Source: Symbioplanes lichenis (GTDB lineage Bacteria > Actinomycetota > Actinomycetes > Mycobacteriales > Micromonosporaceae). From it: a DNA stretch of 50,981 nt. The notes beneath the pieces are model-generated. The model was not told the origin of the DNA. It made no database searches and saw only the letters and a program-made list of their open reading frames with translations. Positions 15,922 through 24,544 of this stretch are shown here, piece after piece (within the stretch, counting starts at the first letter, position 1; every line of letters begins with the position of its first letter). The position numbers were made by a program, and so were the translations under genes. Location: positions 1 to 50,981 of the forward strand of contig NZ_JAUZQD010000030.1 of assembly GCF_030709675.1 (NCBI RefSeq). The letters run 5' to 3'.

Positions 15922-16304
15922 CGTGCCGATGCGGACGCGGGGCGGGCCGGGCGCCGGGGGCTGTCATGCCCACAGCCTAGGCACAGGCGGCGACCAGGCC
16001 CGGCAACGCGCCGATACAACCGTCCTGCAACCAAGCGTTATACGCACGGTTACGTCACGGCAGGTGAGCGGGAACACTCGGGAAAATCGGAAATCGGTAT
16101 TTCCCGGAATTGCGTGCCCGTCGTCGCCCGCCTTTCCGGAAAGCGCGGGAACGGGCGTTTCACGCCTCGCCGTGCCTGGATGTCCATTACTGGCTGTGAT
16201 TGGTGGGGCGGATGGTCAACAAGATCACCCGTGAGCATAAGTGCTGCTCATCCGTCTGGTCAGGAGCGACCGTGGGGTGACGAGCACCTCGGTCCTTTGG
16301 TTAG
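15922..16304. other. Divergent spacer before the glycosyltransferase operon
   Basis: This stretch has relatively A/T-rich patches (for example gggaaaatcggaaatcggta near 16079) and no credible coding sequence. It leads into the promoter described at 16305. I see no structured RNA I can name. Confidence 0.5.
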
Positions 16305-16332
16305 TTGACGCTACGTAGCGTGTAGCTACAGT
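16305..16332 (+). promoter_or_regulatory. Sigma70-like promoter with palindromic operator
   Basis: TTGACG (16305-16310), a 16-base spacer and TACAGT (16327-16332) give an unusually good -35/-10 pair for this genome. The -35 end and spacer overlap a perfect 14-bp palindrome ACGCTACGTAGCGT (16308-16321). An 8-bp palindrome GTAGCTAC (16322-16329) directly abuts it and reaches into the -10. A repressor bound here would block RNA polymerase. Predicted transcription would begin about 65 bases before the first glycosyltransferase ATG. Confidence 0.6.
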
Positions 16333-16404
16333 TGTCGGCAGAGCCCGGCAATTCGATGATTCCGCTCCCGGAAATCGATGGAAGCAGCCACCGAAGGGAA
16401 CGAC

Positions 16405-17403
16405 ATGCAGCTCCCCCCGTCCTCTGGTAACACAGCGAGTAATCACAGTTTGTCACCGACTGTGAGCGTGGTGATCCCGACCCTGAACGAGGAGCGCAAT
16501 CTCCCGCACGTGTTCGCGAAGCTCCCGGCCGGCATCGACGAGGTGATCCTCGTGGACGGCGGCTCGACCGACCGGACCGTCGCGGTCGCCCGCGAGCTGC
16601 GCCCCGACGTCGTGGTCGTGCACCAGACCCGCACGGGCAAGGGCAATGCCCTGGCCTGCGGCTTCGCCGCCTGCACGAGCGACATCATCGTGATGATCGA
16701 CGCCGACGGGTCCACCGACCCGGGCGAGATCCCGCTCTTCGTGGCCCAGCTGACCGACGGCGCCGACTTCGTCAAGGGCTCGCGCTTCTCGCACGGCGGG
16801 CACAGCCACGACATCACCAAGCTGCGCAAGCTCGGCAACGACGGGCTCAACCTGGTCGTCAACGTGCTCTTCGGAACCCGGTTCACCGACCTCTGCTACG
16901 GCTACAACGCCTTCTGGGCGCGGGTCGTGCCGACGCTGGACCTGCCGGACGTCGCGCTGCCGCGCCCGACCGACGGCTCCAAGCTCTGGGGCGACGGCTT
17001 CGAGATCGAGACGATGATCAACATCCGGGCCGCCGCCGACGGCATGCGGGTCGGCGAGGTCGGCAGCGTCGAGCACGCCCGCATCCACGGGCAGAGCAAC
17101 CTCAACACCTTCCGGGACGGCTTCCGCGTGCTGCGGACGATCTTCAGCGAGTACGGCCGGATGCGCCGGATGCGCCGCACCGGCGCCAACCGCGGCGGCG
17201 TGATCGTGCACCAGCGCCCCGGCGCGGGCAACACCCCGCCCGCGCACGCCCTCAACCGGGTCGTCAACCGCGCCCCGGCCGCGGGCAGCGCCGCCGACAC
17301 CGACCCGCGCATGCACATCGCCAACGTCAACCGCGGCAGCCTCCGCCGCGACGACCAGCGCTCGGCCCGCCCCCGTCACTCGCGCGTGACCAGCGAGGAC
17401 TGA
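16405..17403 (+). CDS. Family 2 glycosyltransferase (polyprenyl-phosphate sugar transferase type)
   Basis: The 332-residue product begins with a short leader, then VSVVIPTLNEERNLPHVF, VDGGSTDRT, GKGNALACGF and the metal-binding VMIDADGSTDPGEIP. It ends with the acceptor-side FEIETMINIRAA...EVGSVEHARIHGQSNL. This is the dolichyl-phosphate-mannose-synthase-like GT2 fold; no C-terminal membrane helices are present. A basic 90-residue tail rich in Arg, Asn and Pro is unusual. ATG 16405 with AAGGGA is preferred to ATG 16378. It is the first gene behind the palindromic promoter and likely commits the first sugar of the downstream polysaccharide pathway. Confidence 0.88.
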   Translation: MQLPPSSGNTASNHSLSPTVSVVIPTLNEERNLPHVFAKLPAGIDEVILVDGGSTDRTVAVARELRPDVVVVHQTRTGKGNALACGFAACTSDIIVMIDADGSTDPGEIPLFVAQLTDGADFVKGSRFSHGGHSHDITKLRKLGNDGLNLVVNVLFGTRFTDLCYGYNAFWARVVPTLDLPDVALPRPTDGSKLWGDGFEIETMINIRAAADGMRVGEVGSVEHARIHGQSNLNTFRDGFRVLRTIFSEYGRMRRMRRTGANRGGVIVHQRPGAGNTPPAHALNRVVNRAPAAGSAADTDPRMHIANVNRGSLRRDDQRSARPRHSRVTSED

Positions 17404-17556
17404 GCCACCCGGCCGGCTCTGCCACCGGAGGCGCCTGCGCCGGCGGGACGACCGCCGCGACCGCCCGCGCCACCGCGGGGCCCGACAGCCCCGCCGACCA
17501 GGTCCGCCCCTCCCGCTCCCCGCGGACCGCACCGCACGCCCGCCCGAGAGGTACCC

Positions 17557-18522
17557 GTGGAATCCACCCCCCGCCCCGCCGTCAGCATCGTCATCCCGTG
17601 CCACACCGAGCGCCGCTGGGCGTCGATCGTCCGGACCGTCGCCGCGGCCAAGTCGCAGACCGTCGCCCCGGCCGAGATCGTGCTCGTCGTCGATCACAAC
17701 CCGGCCCTGTTCCGCCGGGCCCGCCGCGACCTGGCCGGCGTGACGGTCCTGGAGAACCTGTACGCCCAGGGCGTCTCCGGCAACCGCAACACCGGCGCCT
17801 TCCACACGTCGACGTCGCTGATCGCGTTTCTCGACGACGACGTGACGATGGGCCCGGAGTGGCTGGCGACGATGCTGACCGCCTTCGCCGATCCGCGGGT
17901 GGTGGGCGCCGGCAACGCGATCGACCCCGAGTGGGAACGCGGGGCGCCCCGCTGGATGCCCGAGGAGTTCCTCTGGGCGGTCGGCGGCTCCTACCGCGGC
18001 ATGCCCACGACCATGGCGCCGGTCCGCAACGTGTGGTCGGCCGGCATGGTGGTGCGGCGCAAGCCGTTCCTGGCGGTCGGCGGCTTCCGGACCGGGTTCG
18101 GCAAGCTCGGCAAGCAGAACCGCCCCGAAGACACCGAGCTGTGCCTGCGGATGAGCGCCCACGACGGCGGCCACTGGATGTACGTGCCCGAGGCCCGCCT
18201 GCGCCACGACGTGCCCGCCGCGAGCTCGACCTTCCCGTGGTTCGTGCGCCGCTGCTACGCCGAGGGCCGGGGCAAGGTCGCCATGGCCGGGCTGCTCGAC
18301 GGCTCGAAGAGTCTCGGCTCGGAGCAGAGCTACCTGAAGTCGCTGCCCCGCGCGGTCGCCCGCAATCTCGGTCTCGCCGCCCGGGGCCGCGGCGTGGACC
18401 ACGTACTCAAAGCGGGGGGTGTGCTTGTGGGGGTTGCCGCCGCCGGCTGGGGTGGCGCCGTCGAGACCGTCGCCGCCCGCCGCGCCCCCCGTCCCGTGAT
18501 CAGCGCGGAGGTGGCCCGATGA
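17557..18522 (+). CDS. Family 2 glycosyltransferase
   Basis: The 321-residue product has the GT-A core: VSIVIPCHTERRW, VLVVDHNPALFRRA, GNRNTGAFHT, AFLDDDVTMGPEW (DxD-type metal site) and NRPEDTELCLRM (the ED catalytic-base pair). These features fit an inverting transferase adding one sugar from an NDP donor. GTG 17557 follows GAGAGG. The 153-base gap before it is Pro/Gly-codon-like GC-rich DNA without a clear promoter, so it is probably co-transcribed with the gene upstream. Its stop TGA overlaps the ATG of a 29-codon micro-ORF. Confidence 0.88.
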   Translation: MESTPRPAVSIVIPCHTERRWASIVRTVAAAKSQTVAPAEIVLVVDHNPALFRRARRDLAGVTVLENLYAQGVSGNRNTGAFHTSTSLIAFLDDDVTMGPEWLATMLTAFADPRVVGAGNAIDPEWERGAPRWMPEEFLWAVGGSYRGMPTTMAPVRNVWSAGMVVRRKPFLAVGGFRTGFGKLGKQNRPEDTELCLRMSAHDGGHWMYVPEARLRHDVPAASSTFPWFVRRCYAEGRGKVAMAGLLDGSKSLGSEQSYLKSLPRAVARNLGLAARGRGVDHVLKAGGVLVGVAAAGWGGAVETVAARRAPRPVISAEVAR

Positions 18523-18613
18523 CCGCCGGAGAAATCCGTCCCGCCGTCAGCGCGGACGTGGCCTGCCGCACTCTGCGCCCGATCGCAAACGTGGAGGTGG
18601 CCCGATGACCGCC
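18510..18613 (+). repeat. Duplicated gene-junction motif
   Basis: The 20-base sequence GAGGTGGCCCGATGACCGCC occurs at 18510-18529 and again at 18594-18613. Each copy contains the stop of one reading frame overlapping the ATG of the next. The 84-base offset keeps the frame. Confidence 0.85.
18519..18608 (+). CDS. 29-codon micro-ORF chained between two glycosyltransferase genes
   Basis: ATG 18519 overlaps the upstream stop (ATGA), and its own TGA at 18606-18608 overlaps the next ATG at 18605. The product, MTAGEIRPAVSADV followed by ACRTLRPIANVEVAR, ends with the same V-A-R as the upstream transferase and partly repeats its last residues. It has a GGAGG before it. It probably arose by tandem duplication of the gene junction. 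It may simply pass ribosomes along; a function for the peptide is not implied. Confidence 0.5.
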   Translation: MTAGEIRPAVSADVACRTLRPIANVEVAR

Positions 18614-19930
18614 GTCGACGAACCGCTGACCGCGCCCGCGCTCGAGCAGAGCCGCCCGGCCGTCGTCCTCGACCTCGACCTGGCCCAGCCGCTTCCCGCG
18701 GTGCCCGCCATCGGCACGGACGGCCGGCGGATCGAGCGCGCGTGGGCCCTGGTCCGCCTGTTCACCGAGCCGCTGGGCACGGTGCTGGTGCCCGTACCCG
18801 AGCATGGTCTTGCCCCCGCTGACCTGCGGCGCGCGATCGAGAGCGAGCTGGCGGACGAGCTGGCGTCGCGCGGCCTCGCCGGCGTGCCCGAAACCGGCGT
18901 CACGCCCGCGACCGAGCCCGCGTTCCTGGCCCGGCGCCGCGAGGTGCTCGCCGACGCGCCGCCGATCACCGTCGTGGTCTGCACCCGTGAGCGGCCCGGC
19001 GCCCTCGCGCGGTGCCTCGACAGCCTGCTCGCGCAGGAGTACCCCGACTTCCGGGTGCTGGTCGTGGACAACGCGCCGGCCACCGACGCGACCGCCGAGG
19101 TGGTGCGCTCGGCCGCCCGCCGGGGCCCGGTGGACTACCTGGTGGAGCGCAAGGCCGGGCTGTCCTTCGCCCGCAACGCCGCGCAGGCCGCCGCGCCGGG
19201 CGAGATCCTCGCCTGGATCGACGACGACGAGTACGCGGACCCGCACTGGCTGGCCGAGATCGCCCGCGCCTTCGCCGACCACCCCGAGGCGGACGTCGTC
19301 TCCGGCGTCATCGTCCCGGCGGAGCTGGAGACGCAGGCGCAGCTGTGGTTCGAGCAGTTCGGCGGGCACAGCAAGGGCCGCGGCTTCCGCCCGGACACGT
19401 TCAGCCCGGCGACCGCCCACGTGCAGAGCCCGCTCTACCCGCTGCCGCCCTTCGGCACCGGGGCCAACATGACCTTCCGCCCGGGCGTCATCGAGCGCAT
19501 CGGCGGCTGGGACAACGCGCTCGGCGCCGGCACCCCGGCCATGGGCTCGGAGGACACGCTCGCGTTCACCAAGGTGCTCGTCGACGGCGGCACGATCGTC
19601 TACCAGCCGACCGCGGTCACGCACCACTACCACCGGCGCGACCTCGCGGGCCTGCGCAAGCAGATGATCGGGTACGGGGCCGGGCTGACCGCCGCGTACA
19701 CGAGCCTGCTGCTCGGCCGGCCCGCGCTGCTCTGGCCGCTGCTCAAGCTCGTGCCCGGCGCGTTGCGGGATCTCACCGGCCAGGACAGCCTGCGCGTGTC
19801 GACGCTGCAGGACGACTTCCCGCGTGAGCTGCTCGGCGCCAACAAGCGGGGCATGCTGGCCGGACCCCGGCTCTACCTCAAGGGTCGCCGCGCCGCCCGG
19901 GCCAAGCTTCGCGCCGAGGCGCGCCGCTGA
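18605..19930 (+). CDS. Family 2 glycosyltransferase with N-terminal extension
   Basis: The 441-residue product has an N-terminal domain of about 115 residues, then the GT-A core from ITVVVCTRERPGALARCLDSL. The core continues with VLVVDNAP, GLSFARNAA, AWIDDDEYADPHW (metal site) and a late MGSEDTLAFTKVLVDGG with the ED base. The N-terminal extension, with PLGTVLVPVPEHGLAPADL, is seen in actinomycete transferases that I cannot assign further. ATG 18605 has GGAGGTGG upstream inside the micro-ORF. It ends 2 bases before the GTG of the large membrane protein gene, so the operon continues. Confidence 0.88.
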   Translation: MTAVDEPLTAPALEQSRPAVVLDLDLAQPLPAVPAIGTDGRRIERAWALVRLFTEPLGTVLVPVPEHGLAPADLRRAIESELADELASRGLAGVPETGVTPATEPAFLARRREVLADAPPITVVVCTRERPGALARCLDSLLAQEYPDFRVLVVDNAPATDATAEVVRSAARRGPVDYLVERKAGLSFARNAAQAAAPGEILAWIDDDEYADPHWLAEIARAFADHPEADVVSGVIVPAELETQAQLWFEQFGGHSKGRGFRPDTFSPATAHVQSPLYPLPPFGTGANMTFRPGVIERIGGWDNALGAGTPAMGSEDTLAFTKVLVDGGTIVYQPTAVTHHYHRRDLAGLRKQMIGYGAGLTAAYTSLLLGRPALLWPLLKLVPGALRDLTGQDSLRVSTLQDDFPRELLGANKRGMLAGPRLYLKGRRAARAKLRAEARR

Positions 19931-19932
19931 TC

Positions 19933-22593
19933 GTGCGGTTCACCGGACAATCACCCGAGAAGCGGGGCATTCTCGGAGCATATGGTGCAGACGACGGGCA
20001 TCCGGGCGGCCGCGGCGACGAGCGGGGCGGCGGCCGCATGCTGAACTCGTCCGACCCGTCCGCGACCCCGGGCGGCCAGTCAGCGACGCCGGGCGGCCAG
20101 TCAGCGACGCCGGGCGGCCGGTCCGCGACGCCGGACGACCCGGAGAAGACCGCGGTCATCCCGGCGCCCGACGCGACCGCCGTCCTGCGCCCGGCCGTCG
20201 AAGACCCGGACAAAACGGTCGCGCTCCCGGAGCCGGCCGCCGCCGAGCCGACCACCGTCGCCGCAGCAGCGAAGCCGCCCGCCGCCGTCGGGCCGACGGC
20301 CGCGAAGCCGCCCGCCGCCGTGAAGCCGACGGCCGCGGAGCCGCCCGCCGCCACCGCGAAGCCGGCCGCCGCCGAGCCGACCGCCGAGGAGACCCAGGTC
20401 ATCCGCCTCCCCACCGGCACCACGAGCCGCATGGACACATCCACCAAGGCGGACGAGACGCAGGTCATCCGCCCGTCCGTGCCCGCCGCCGACGAGACCC
20501 AGATCATCCCGGCACCGAAGCCGAAGCCACAGCCCGCCGCCGACGAGACGCAAGTCCTGCCCGCGCCGGCGGCGAAGCCCAAGCCCAAGCCGAAGCCGTC
20601 CGCCGACGAGACCCAGATCATCACCGCGCCGGCGACGAGCCCCGCGGTCACCGCGATCATCCCGGTCGTCCCCGGCGCCCAGGAACCCACGGCCACCCCG
20701 GCGGAAACCACCCCGGCCCCGGTCAAGGACCCCGCCCGCCCCCCGCGCCCGGCCCGCCGCCGCCCGCCGCTCGAGTTCGGCCACGCCCCCGTCGTCCTGG
20801 TCATGTCGGCGCTCGGCGTGCTCATGGTGGCGCTGGCCTACGCCGGGGGACGCATCGGCACCGGCAACGCGACCATCGCGTACTGGATCGGTCAGGTCGT
20901 GGTCTTCACCCCGGTCGTCGTCCGGCTGCTCAGCCGGCGCATGGCCGGGGCCGCGGAGTCGTTCCTGCTGGTCATGGGGCTGGGCCTGAACCAGTATCTG
21001 CTCAAGTGGTTCTACAGCCCGGAGCAGTTCCGCTTCCCCGACGAGCTGCAGCACTGGCTGGGCACGACGATCATCCTGGAGAGCGGGAAGCTCTTCCAGC
21101 CCAACCCGGCCCTGCCGCCGGCCGTGCACTTCCCCGGCCTGGCCGAGATGGGCGCGGCCGTCGCCGCGCTGACCGGGCTGCCGGTGGAGGCGGCGGGCAT
21201 CGTCGTCGCCGGGGTGGCCCGGCTGGTCTTCGTGGCGACGCTCTTCGCTGTCGTGCTGCGGGCCAGCCGCTCGCCCGCGGTCGCCGGCGTCTGCTGCGCG
21301 ATCTATGCCACCGCGCTGCACTATCTCTTCTTCAACTCGAGCTATCTCTACCAGACGGCCGCCCTGCCGTTCCTCATCCTCACCGTCTGGTCGACCCGGC
21401 GCTGGCGCAGCGGCGGCGGCCCGCAGTTCCTCGCCGTCGCCGTGGCCTCGATCATGGTGACGACGGTCAGCCACCACGTGACGGCGTTCGCGCTGGTGCT
21501 GACGCTGTTCCTCCTCGCCGCCGTGGAGCTCTTCCTGCAGAAGCCGCGCCGCTGGAGCGCCCTGGTCGTACCGGGAATCGCCGTGGCCGTGGTCGCCCTC
21601 TGGATCGGCACCGTGGCGACCGACGTGGTCAGCTATCTCGAGGCGCCGATCGACCAGGTCGCCGAGACCGTCCGCAACCTCGTCGCCGGCACCTCGGAGG
21701 CCTCCTCCACGACCGCGTCGGTGAGCATCGGGCAGCTGGCGTTGCAGGGCATCGGACTCATCGGGCTGTTCGTGCTCTATCTGGCACTGCTGCGGGACAT
21801 GCTGCAACGCTCCGACCGGGACCCGTGGCGCTGGGCGGCGATCGCCGGCGGCGCGCTGTTCTTCGCGGGCAACGGCGTGCGCTTCCTCGGCCAGAACGGC
21901 CCGGAGATCGCCGGGCGCCTGTCCACCTTCACGTACGTGCCGATCTCCATCGTCGCGGCGATCGCGCTGGTCCGGGGCGTGCAGCTGATCCCGGCCAGGG
22001 ACGCCGACGGCAAGCGGCACTGGCGGGCGGCGGCGCCGGCGATCGACTACGTGGCGCCGGGCAACTGGAACCTCTACAGCCGCGTCGCCGCCGGCTCGCT
22101 CATGATCACGATCCTGATGATCGGCGCGCGGGCGGGCGGCTGGCCCCCGATCGGGTCGATCCTGCCGGGCCCCTATCTGGCGGGTGCCTTCGAGCGCTCG
22201 GTCGACGTGTACGGAGTCAGCGCCGCCTACTGGGAGCGCGACACGCTCGGCCACGGCAACCGGGTGGGCGGCGACATCACGTCGGTCTCGCTGGCCTCCA
22301 CGTACGGGCGGCAGGACCCCGTCCGCGAGGTCGGCACCCTCTACTACGCCACCACGTGGAGCCTCGAGGACGAGCAGCTCGTCAGCGACCTGCAGATCCA
22401 GTACCTGGTCGTGGACAAGCGCCTCGGCGAGCTCCTCCCTCAGGACGAGGCGTACTTCGAGAACGACCCGCACGCCGGCTCGATCACGTCGCCGCTGACC
22501 AGCACGCAGCTCGGCAAGTTCGACACGCTGCCCGAGGTGGACCGGCTCTACGACAACGGCACCGTCCGCGTCTACCGGATGGGGAACCTGTGA
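19933..22593 (+). CDS. Polytopic membrane protein with FHA-ligand-like N-terminus (polysaccharide export/assembly)
   Basis: Counted from GTG 19933 the product has 886 residues; ATG 20038 is a possible later start. Residues 43-69 are four SATPGGQ-type heptads. Residues 70-275 are a Pro/Ala/Lys-rich disordered region with five near-identical motifs, (D/E)ETQ[VI][IL], at Thr154, 176, 189, 206 and 227, plus looser T-A-V-[IL] copies at 73 and 82. Then come about ten membrane helices (from residue 286) with a loop ...FRFPDELQHWLG, and a C-terminal soluble domain ending DNGTVRVYRMGNL. This outline resembles membrane-bound sugar transferases or polymerases of the GT-C kind, but I cannot name a family. 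It overlaps the next gene by 4 bases (GTGA). Confidence 0.75.
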   Translation: MRFTGQSPEKRGILGAYGADDGHPGGRGDERGGGRMLNSSDPSATPGGQSATPGGQSATPGGRSATPDDPEKTAVIPAPDATAVLRPAVEDPDKTVALPEPAAAEPTTVAAAAKPPAAVGPTAAKPPAAVKPTAAEPPAATAKPAAAEPTAEETQVIRLPTGTTSRMDTSTKADETQVIRPSVPAADETQIIPAPKPKPQPAADETQVLPAPAAKPKPKPKPSADETQIITAPATSPAVTAIIPVVPGAQEPTATPAETTPAPVKDPARPPRPARRRPPLEFGHAPVVLVMSALGVLMVALAYAGGRIGTGNATIAYWIGQVVVFTPVVVRLLSRRMAGAAESFLLVMGLGLNQYLLKWFYSPEQFRFPDELQHWLGTTIILESGKLFQPNPALPPAVHFPGLAEMGAAVAALTGLPVEAAGIVVAGVARLVFVATLFAVVLRASRSPAVAGVCCAIYATALHYLFFNSSYLYQTAALPFLILTVWSTRRWRSGGGPQFLAVAVASIMVTTVSHHVTAFALVLTLFLLAAVELFLQKPRRWSALVVPGIAVAVVALWIGTVATDVVSYLEAPIDQVAETVRNLVAGTSEASSTTASVSIGQLALQGIGLIGLFVLYLALLRDMLQRSDRDPWRWAAIAGGALFFAGNGVRFLGQNGPEIAGRLSTFTYVPISIVAAIALVRGVQLIPARDADGKRHWRAAAPAIDYVAPGNWNLYSRVAAGSLMITILMIGARAGGWPPIGSILPGPYLAGAFERSVDVYGVSAAYWERDTLGHGNRVGGDITSVSLASTYGRQDPVREVGTLYYATTWSLEDEQLVSDLQIQYLVVDKRLGELLPQDEAYFENDPHAGSITSPLTSTQLGKFDTLPEVDRLYDNGTVRVYRMGNL
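20059..20139 (+). repeat. 21-bp coding repeat (SATPGGQ)
   Basis: Just under four copies of a 21-base unit encode SATPGGQ, SATPGGQ, SATPGGR and SATPDD near the N-terminus of the membrane protein. Copies two and three are almost identical, indicating recent expansion. Confidence 0.8.
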
Positions 22594-23480
22594 ACCGCCT
22601 CCTGACCCGGGCCGTCGCCGGGGCCACGCTCGTGTCGGCGCTGCTCGTGCTCTTCACCCCGCGCCCGTTCGCGGCGGCGGGCGGCCTGCTGCTGGGCTTC
22701 CTGCTGCCGGGTGCGGCGCTGACCCAGGCCCTTTTCCCCGTACGCGTCCTGACCCGCATCGAGCGTCTCGTGCTCGCCCCGGCGCTCAGCCTGGCCACCC
22801 TGGTCCTCGGCGGCCTGCTCCTCTACGTGTGCCGCGCCCCGCTGGGCCGGGTCAGCTGGACCGCCCTGACCGCCGGGGTGACCGTGCTCGCGCTGATCGC
22901 CACGACGATTCCCCGGCTGCGCTCGACAGGCGGCGCCGCGGAGGACGTCACGACGACGGGCGACATCCGCCCGGCGCGCGTGGTCGCGGCGCCGCAGGAG
23001 GTGCCCGGCATGGCCGAGGCGCACACGATCCTCATGCAGGTCGTGCCGGCGGAGAACGAGGCCACGGTCGCCGCGCGGGACAAGGCCCAGCGCCGGAAGC
23101 TGATCCGCCAGCTGCTGCCGCTGGTGCTGGTCGTCGCCATCCTCGGGGGCGCCGGCTGGCTGTCGCTGAGCACCTCGCAGTCGACCTACGACACGACGGT
23201 CACCACGCTGTCCGCCTCGCCGCCCGCGCCCGCGGACGCCGACGGTAACCGCACAGTCGTGCTGAAAGCCACCGGGCTGCTCGACCAGGACGCCCCGTAC
23301 AAGGTGACGGTCAGCCCGGTCGCCGCCGGCACGAAGGCCTCCCGCCGCATCACGATCGACGCCAACGGCGAGTGGACCGAGACGGTCACGGTCCCCGCGG
23401 ACAGCCGGGTCACCGTGGGCCTCTACCGCTCCGGCGACGACTCCGCCTATCGAACTGTCTCGATCGCGGCGACGGAGTGA
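22590..23480 (+). CDS. Membrane protein, partner of the large polysaccharide membrane protein
   Basis: The 296-residue product starts at GTG 22590, overlapping the upstream stop. Two to four hydrophobic segments lie within residues 5-105 (LVSALLVLF, GGLLLGFLLPGAALTQALF, LAPALSLATLVLGGLLLYV, TAGVTVLALIATTI). A linker of about 70 residues follows, then another helix (LLPLVLVVAILGGAGWLSL). The final domain of about 110 residues is Thr/Ser-rich and beta-like (GNRTVVLKATGLLDQDAPYKVTV). The first part resembles the DUF1616-like membrane segment, which is a weak call. Strict coupling suggests it forms a complex with the preceding protein. It is the last clear gene of the operon. Confidence 0.65.
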   Translation: MNRLLTRAVAGATLVSALLVLFTPRPFAAAGGLLLGFLLPGAALTQALFPVRVLTRIERLVLAPALSLATLVLGGLLLYVCRAPLGRVSWTALTAGVTVLALIATTIPRLRSTGGAAEDVTTTGDIRPARVVAAPQEVPGMAEAHTILMQVVPAENEATVAARDKAQRRKLIRQLLPLVLVVAILGGAGWLSLSTSQSTYDTTVTTLSASPPAPADADGNRTVVLKATGLLDQDAPYKVTVSPVAAGTKASRRITIDANGEWTETVTVPADSRVTVGLYRSGDDSAYRTVSIAATE

Positions 23481-23493
23481 CGCACAATGTGGC

Positions 23494-24417
23494 GTGCGCT
23501 CCCCCACGCAACGCGTTCTTGACGCCCGTACCGTCGACAAGTTGATCTCCCCTGCCCTCGGCAGCGAGGTCGCCGAAGCGGCCGAGCTGTCCGGGGGTGG
23601 GTTCGCCGCCGTGTGGCGCGCGACGCTCGCGGACGGCCGCGAGGTGGTGGTCAAGGTGGGACCACCGCCGTCGGCCCGCCTGCTCCGGTACGAGGCCGGC
23701 ATGATCGCCTCGGAAGCCGTCTACTTCCGGGCCGTCGCCGGCCGCGCGCCGGTCCCGGCGGTGCTCGCCGCGACGGACGACTGGATCGTCACGTCCCTCC
23801 TGCCCGGCCGGCCGCTGACCGGCGGGCCGTCGCCCCGGGCCCGCCACGAGCTGGGCGCCGTCATGGCCCGCGTGCACGAGCTGACCGGCCCGCACTTCGG
23901 CTACACCGGCGCCCGGGCCGCGGGTCCCGACTGGCCGTCCGCCTACGCCGCGATCATGGACGCCCTGCTGGCCGACGCCGCCGACTGGGACGTCCCGCTG
24001 CCGCCCGGCATCCGGGCGACGATCGACCGCCACCGCGCCGCCCTCGCCGTCGTCACCCGCCCGGCCCTGCTGCACTTCGACCTCTGGGACGGCAACGTCC
24101 TCGTCCACGACGACCACCTTTCGGGCCTGGTCGACGGCGAACGCTTCCTCTACGGCGACCCGCTGCTCGACCTCGTCTCCCCCGCCCTCTTCCACCGCAT
24201 CGAGGACGACCCGGACCACCCCTTCCTCCGCGGCTACGCGGAGGCCACGGGCCTGGTCGTGGACGACGCCGCGCGCGTCCGGCTGGGCCTCTACCGCCTG
24301 CACCTCTACACCCTGATGCTGGCCGAGGCCCCCAGCCGCGGCATCCCCCTCGACAGCGACCGCCACCACCACGTGACGGCGCTGCTCGAGGCGGAGCTGA
24401 CCGAAGTGCTGCGCTAG
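23494..24417 (+). CDS. Aminoglycoside phosphotransferase (APH)-fold kinase
   Basis: The 307-residue product carries the APH/choline-kinase fold: VVVKVG for the ATP Lys, LLPGRPL in the hinge region, catalytic LLHFDLWDGNVLV (H-x-D-x4-N) and LVDGERFLYGDPLLDL supplying the metal Asp. The usual D-x-D is D-G-E here, as in many fructosamine-kinase/APH-like proteins of unknown substrate. It should phosphorylate a small hydroxyl metabolite; antibiotic resistance cannot be inferred. GTG 23494 lies 13 bases after the upstream stop with no clear ribosome binding site, so it may be read from the same transcript. Confidence 0.85.
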   Translation: MRSPTQRVLDARTVDKLISPALGSEVAEAAELSGGGFAAVWRATLADGREVVVKVGPPPSARLLRYEAGMIASEAVYFRAVAGRAPVPAVLAATDDWIVTSLLPGRPLTGGPSPRARHELGAVMARVHELTGPHFGYTGARAAGPDWPSAYAAIMDALLADAADWDVPLPPGIRATIDRHRAALAVVTRPALLHFDLWDGNVLVHDDHLSGLVDGERFLYGDPLLDLVSPALFHRIEDDPDHPFLRGYAEATGLVVDDAARVRLGLYRLHLYTLMLAEAPSRGIPLDSDRHHHVTALLEAELTEVLR

Positions 24418-24544
24418 TAGTGGCCGGGTGACGCCCGGGGGACGCCGTGACCGGGCGTGGCCCAGCCGGGTGACGCAGTCGGCGGGCGGCGGCGGCGCAC
24501 GGCATACTGGGTCGCGGAAAGTGCCCATCAGGCGAAGGGACCGC

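Noticed and set aside
20101..22473. 790-codon minus-strand frame
   Set aside because: Antisense of the membrane protein gene; no domain, and its Arg/Gly/Asp/His-rich composition is typical of shadow frames.
23494..24417. Antibiotic-resistance call for the APH-fold kinase
   Set aside because: Only general fold motifs are present; many APH-like kinases act on metabolites, so a resistance label is unsupported.
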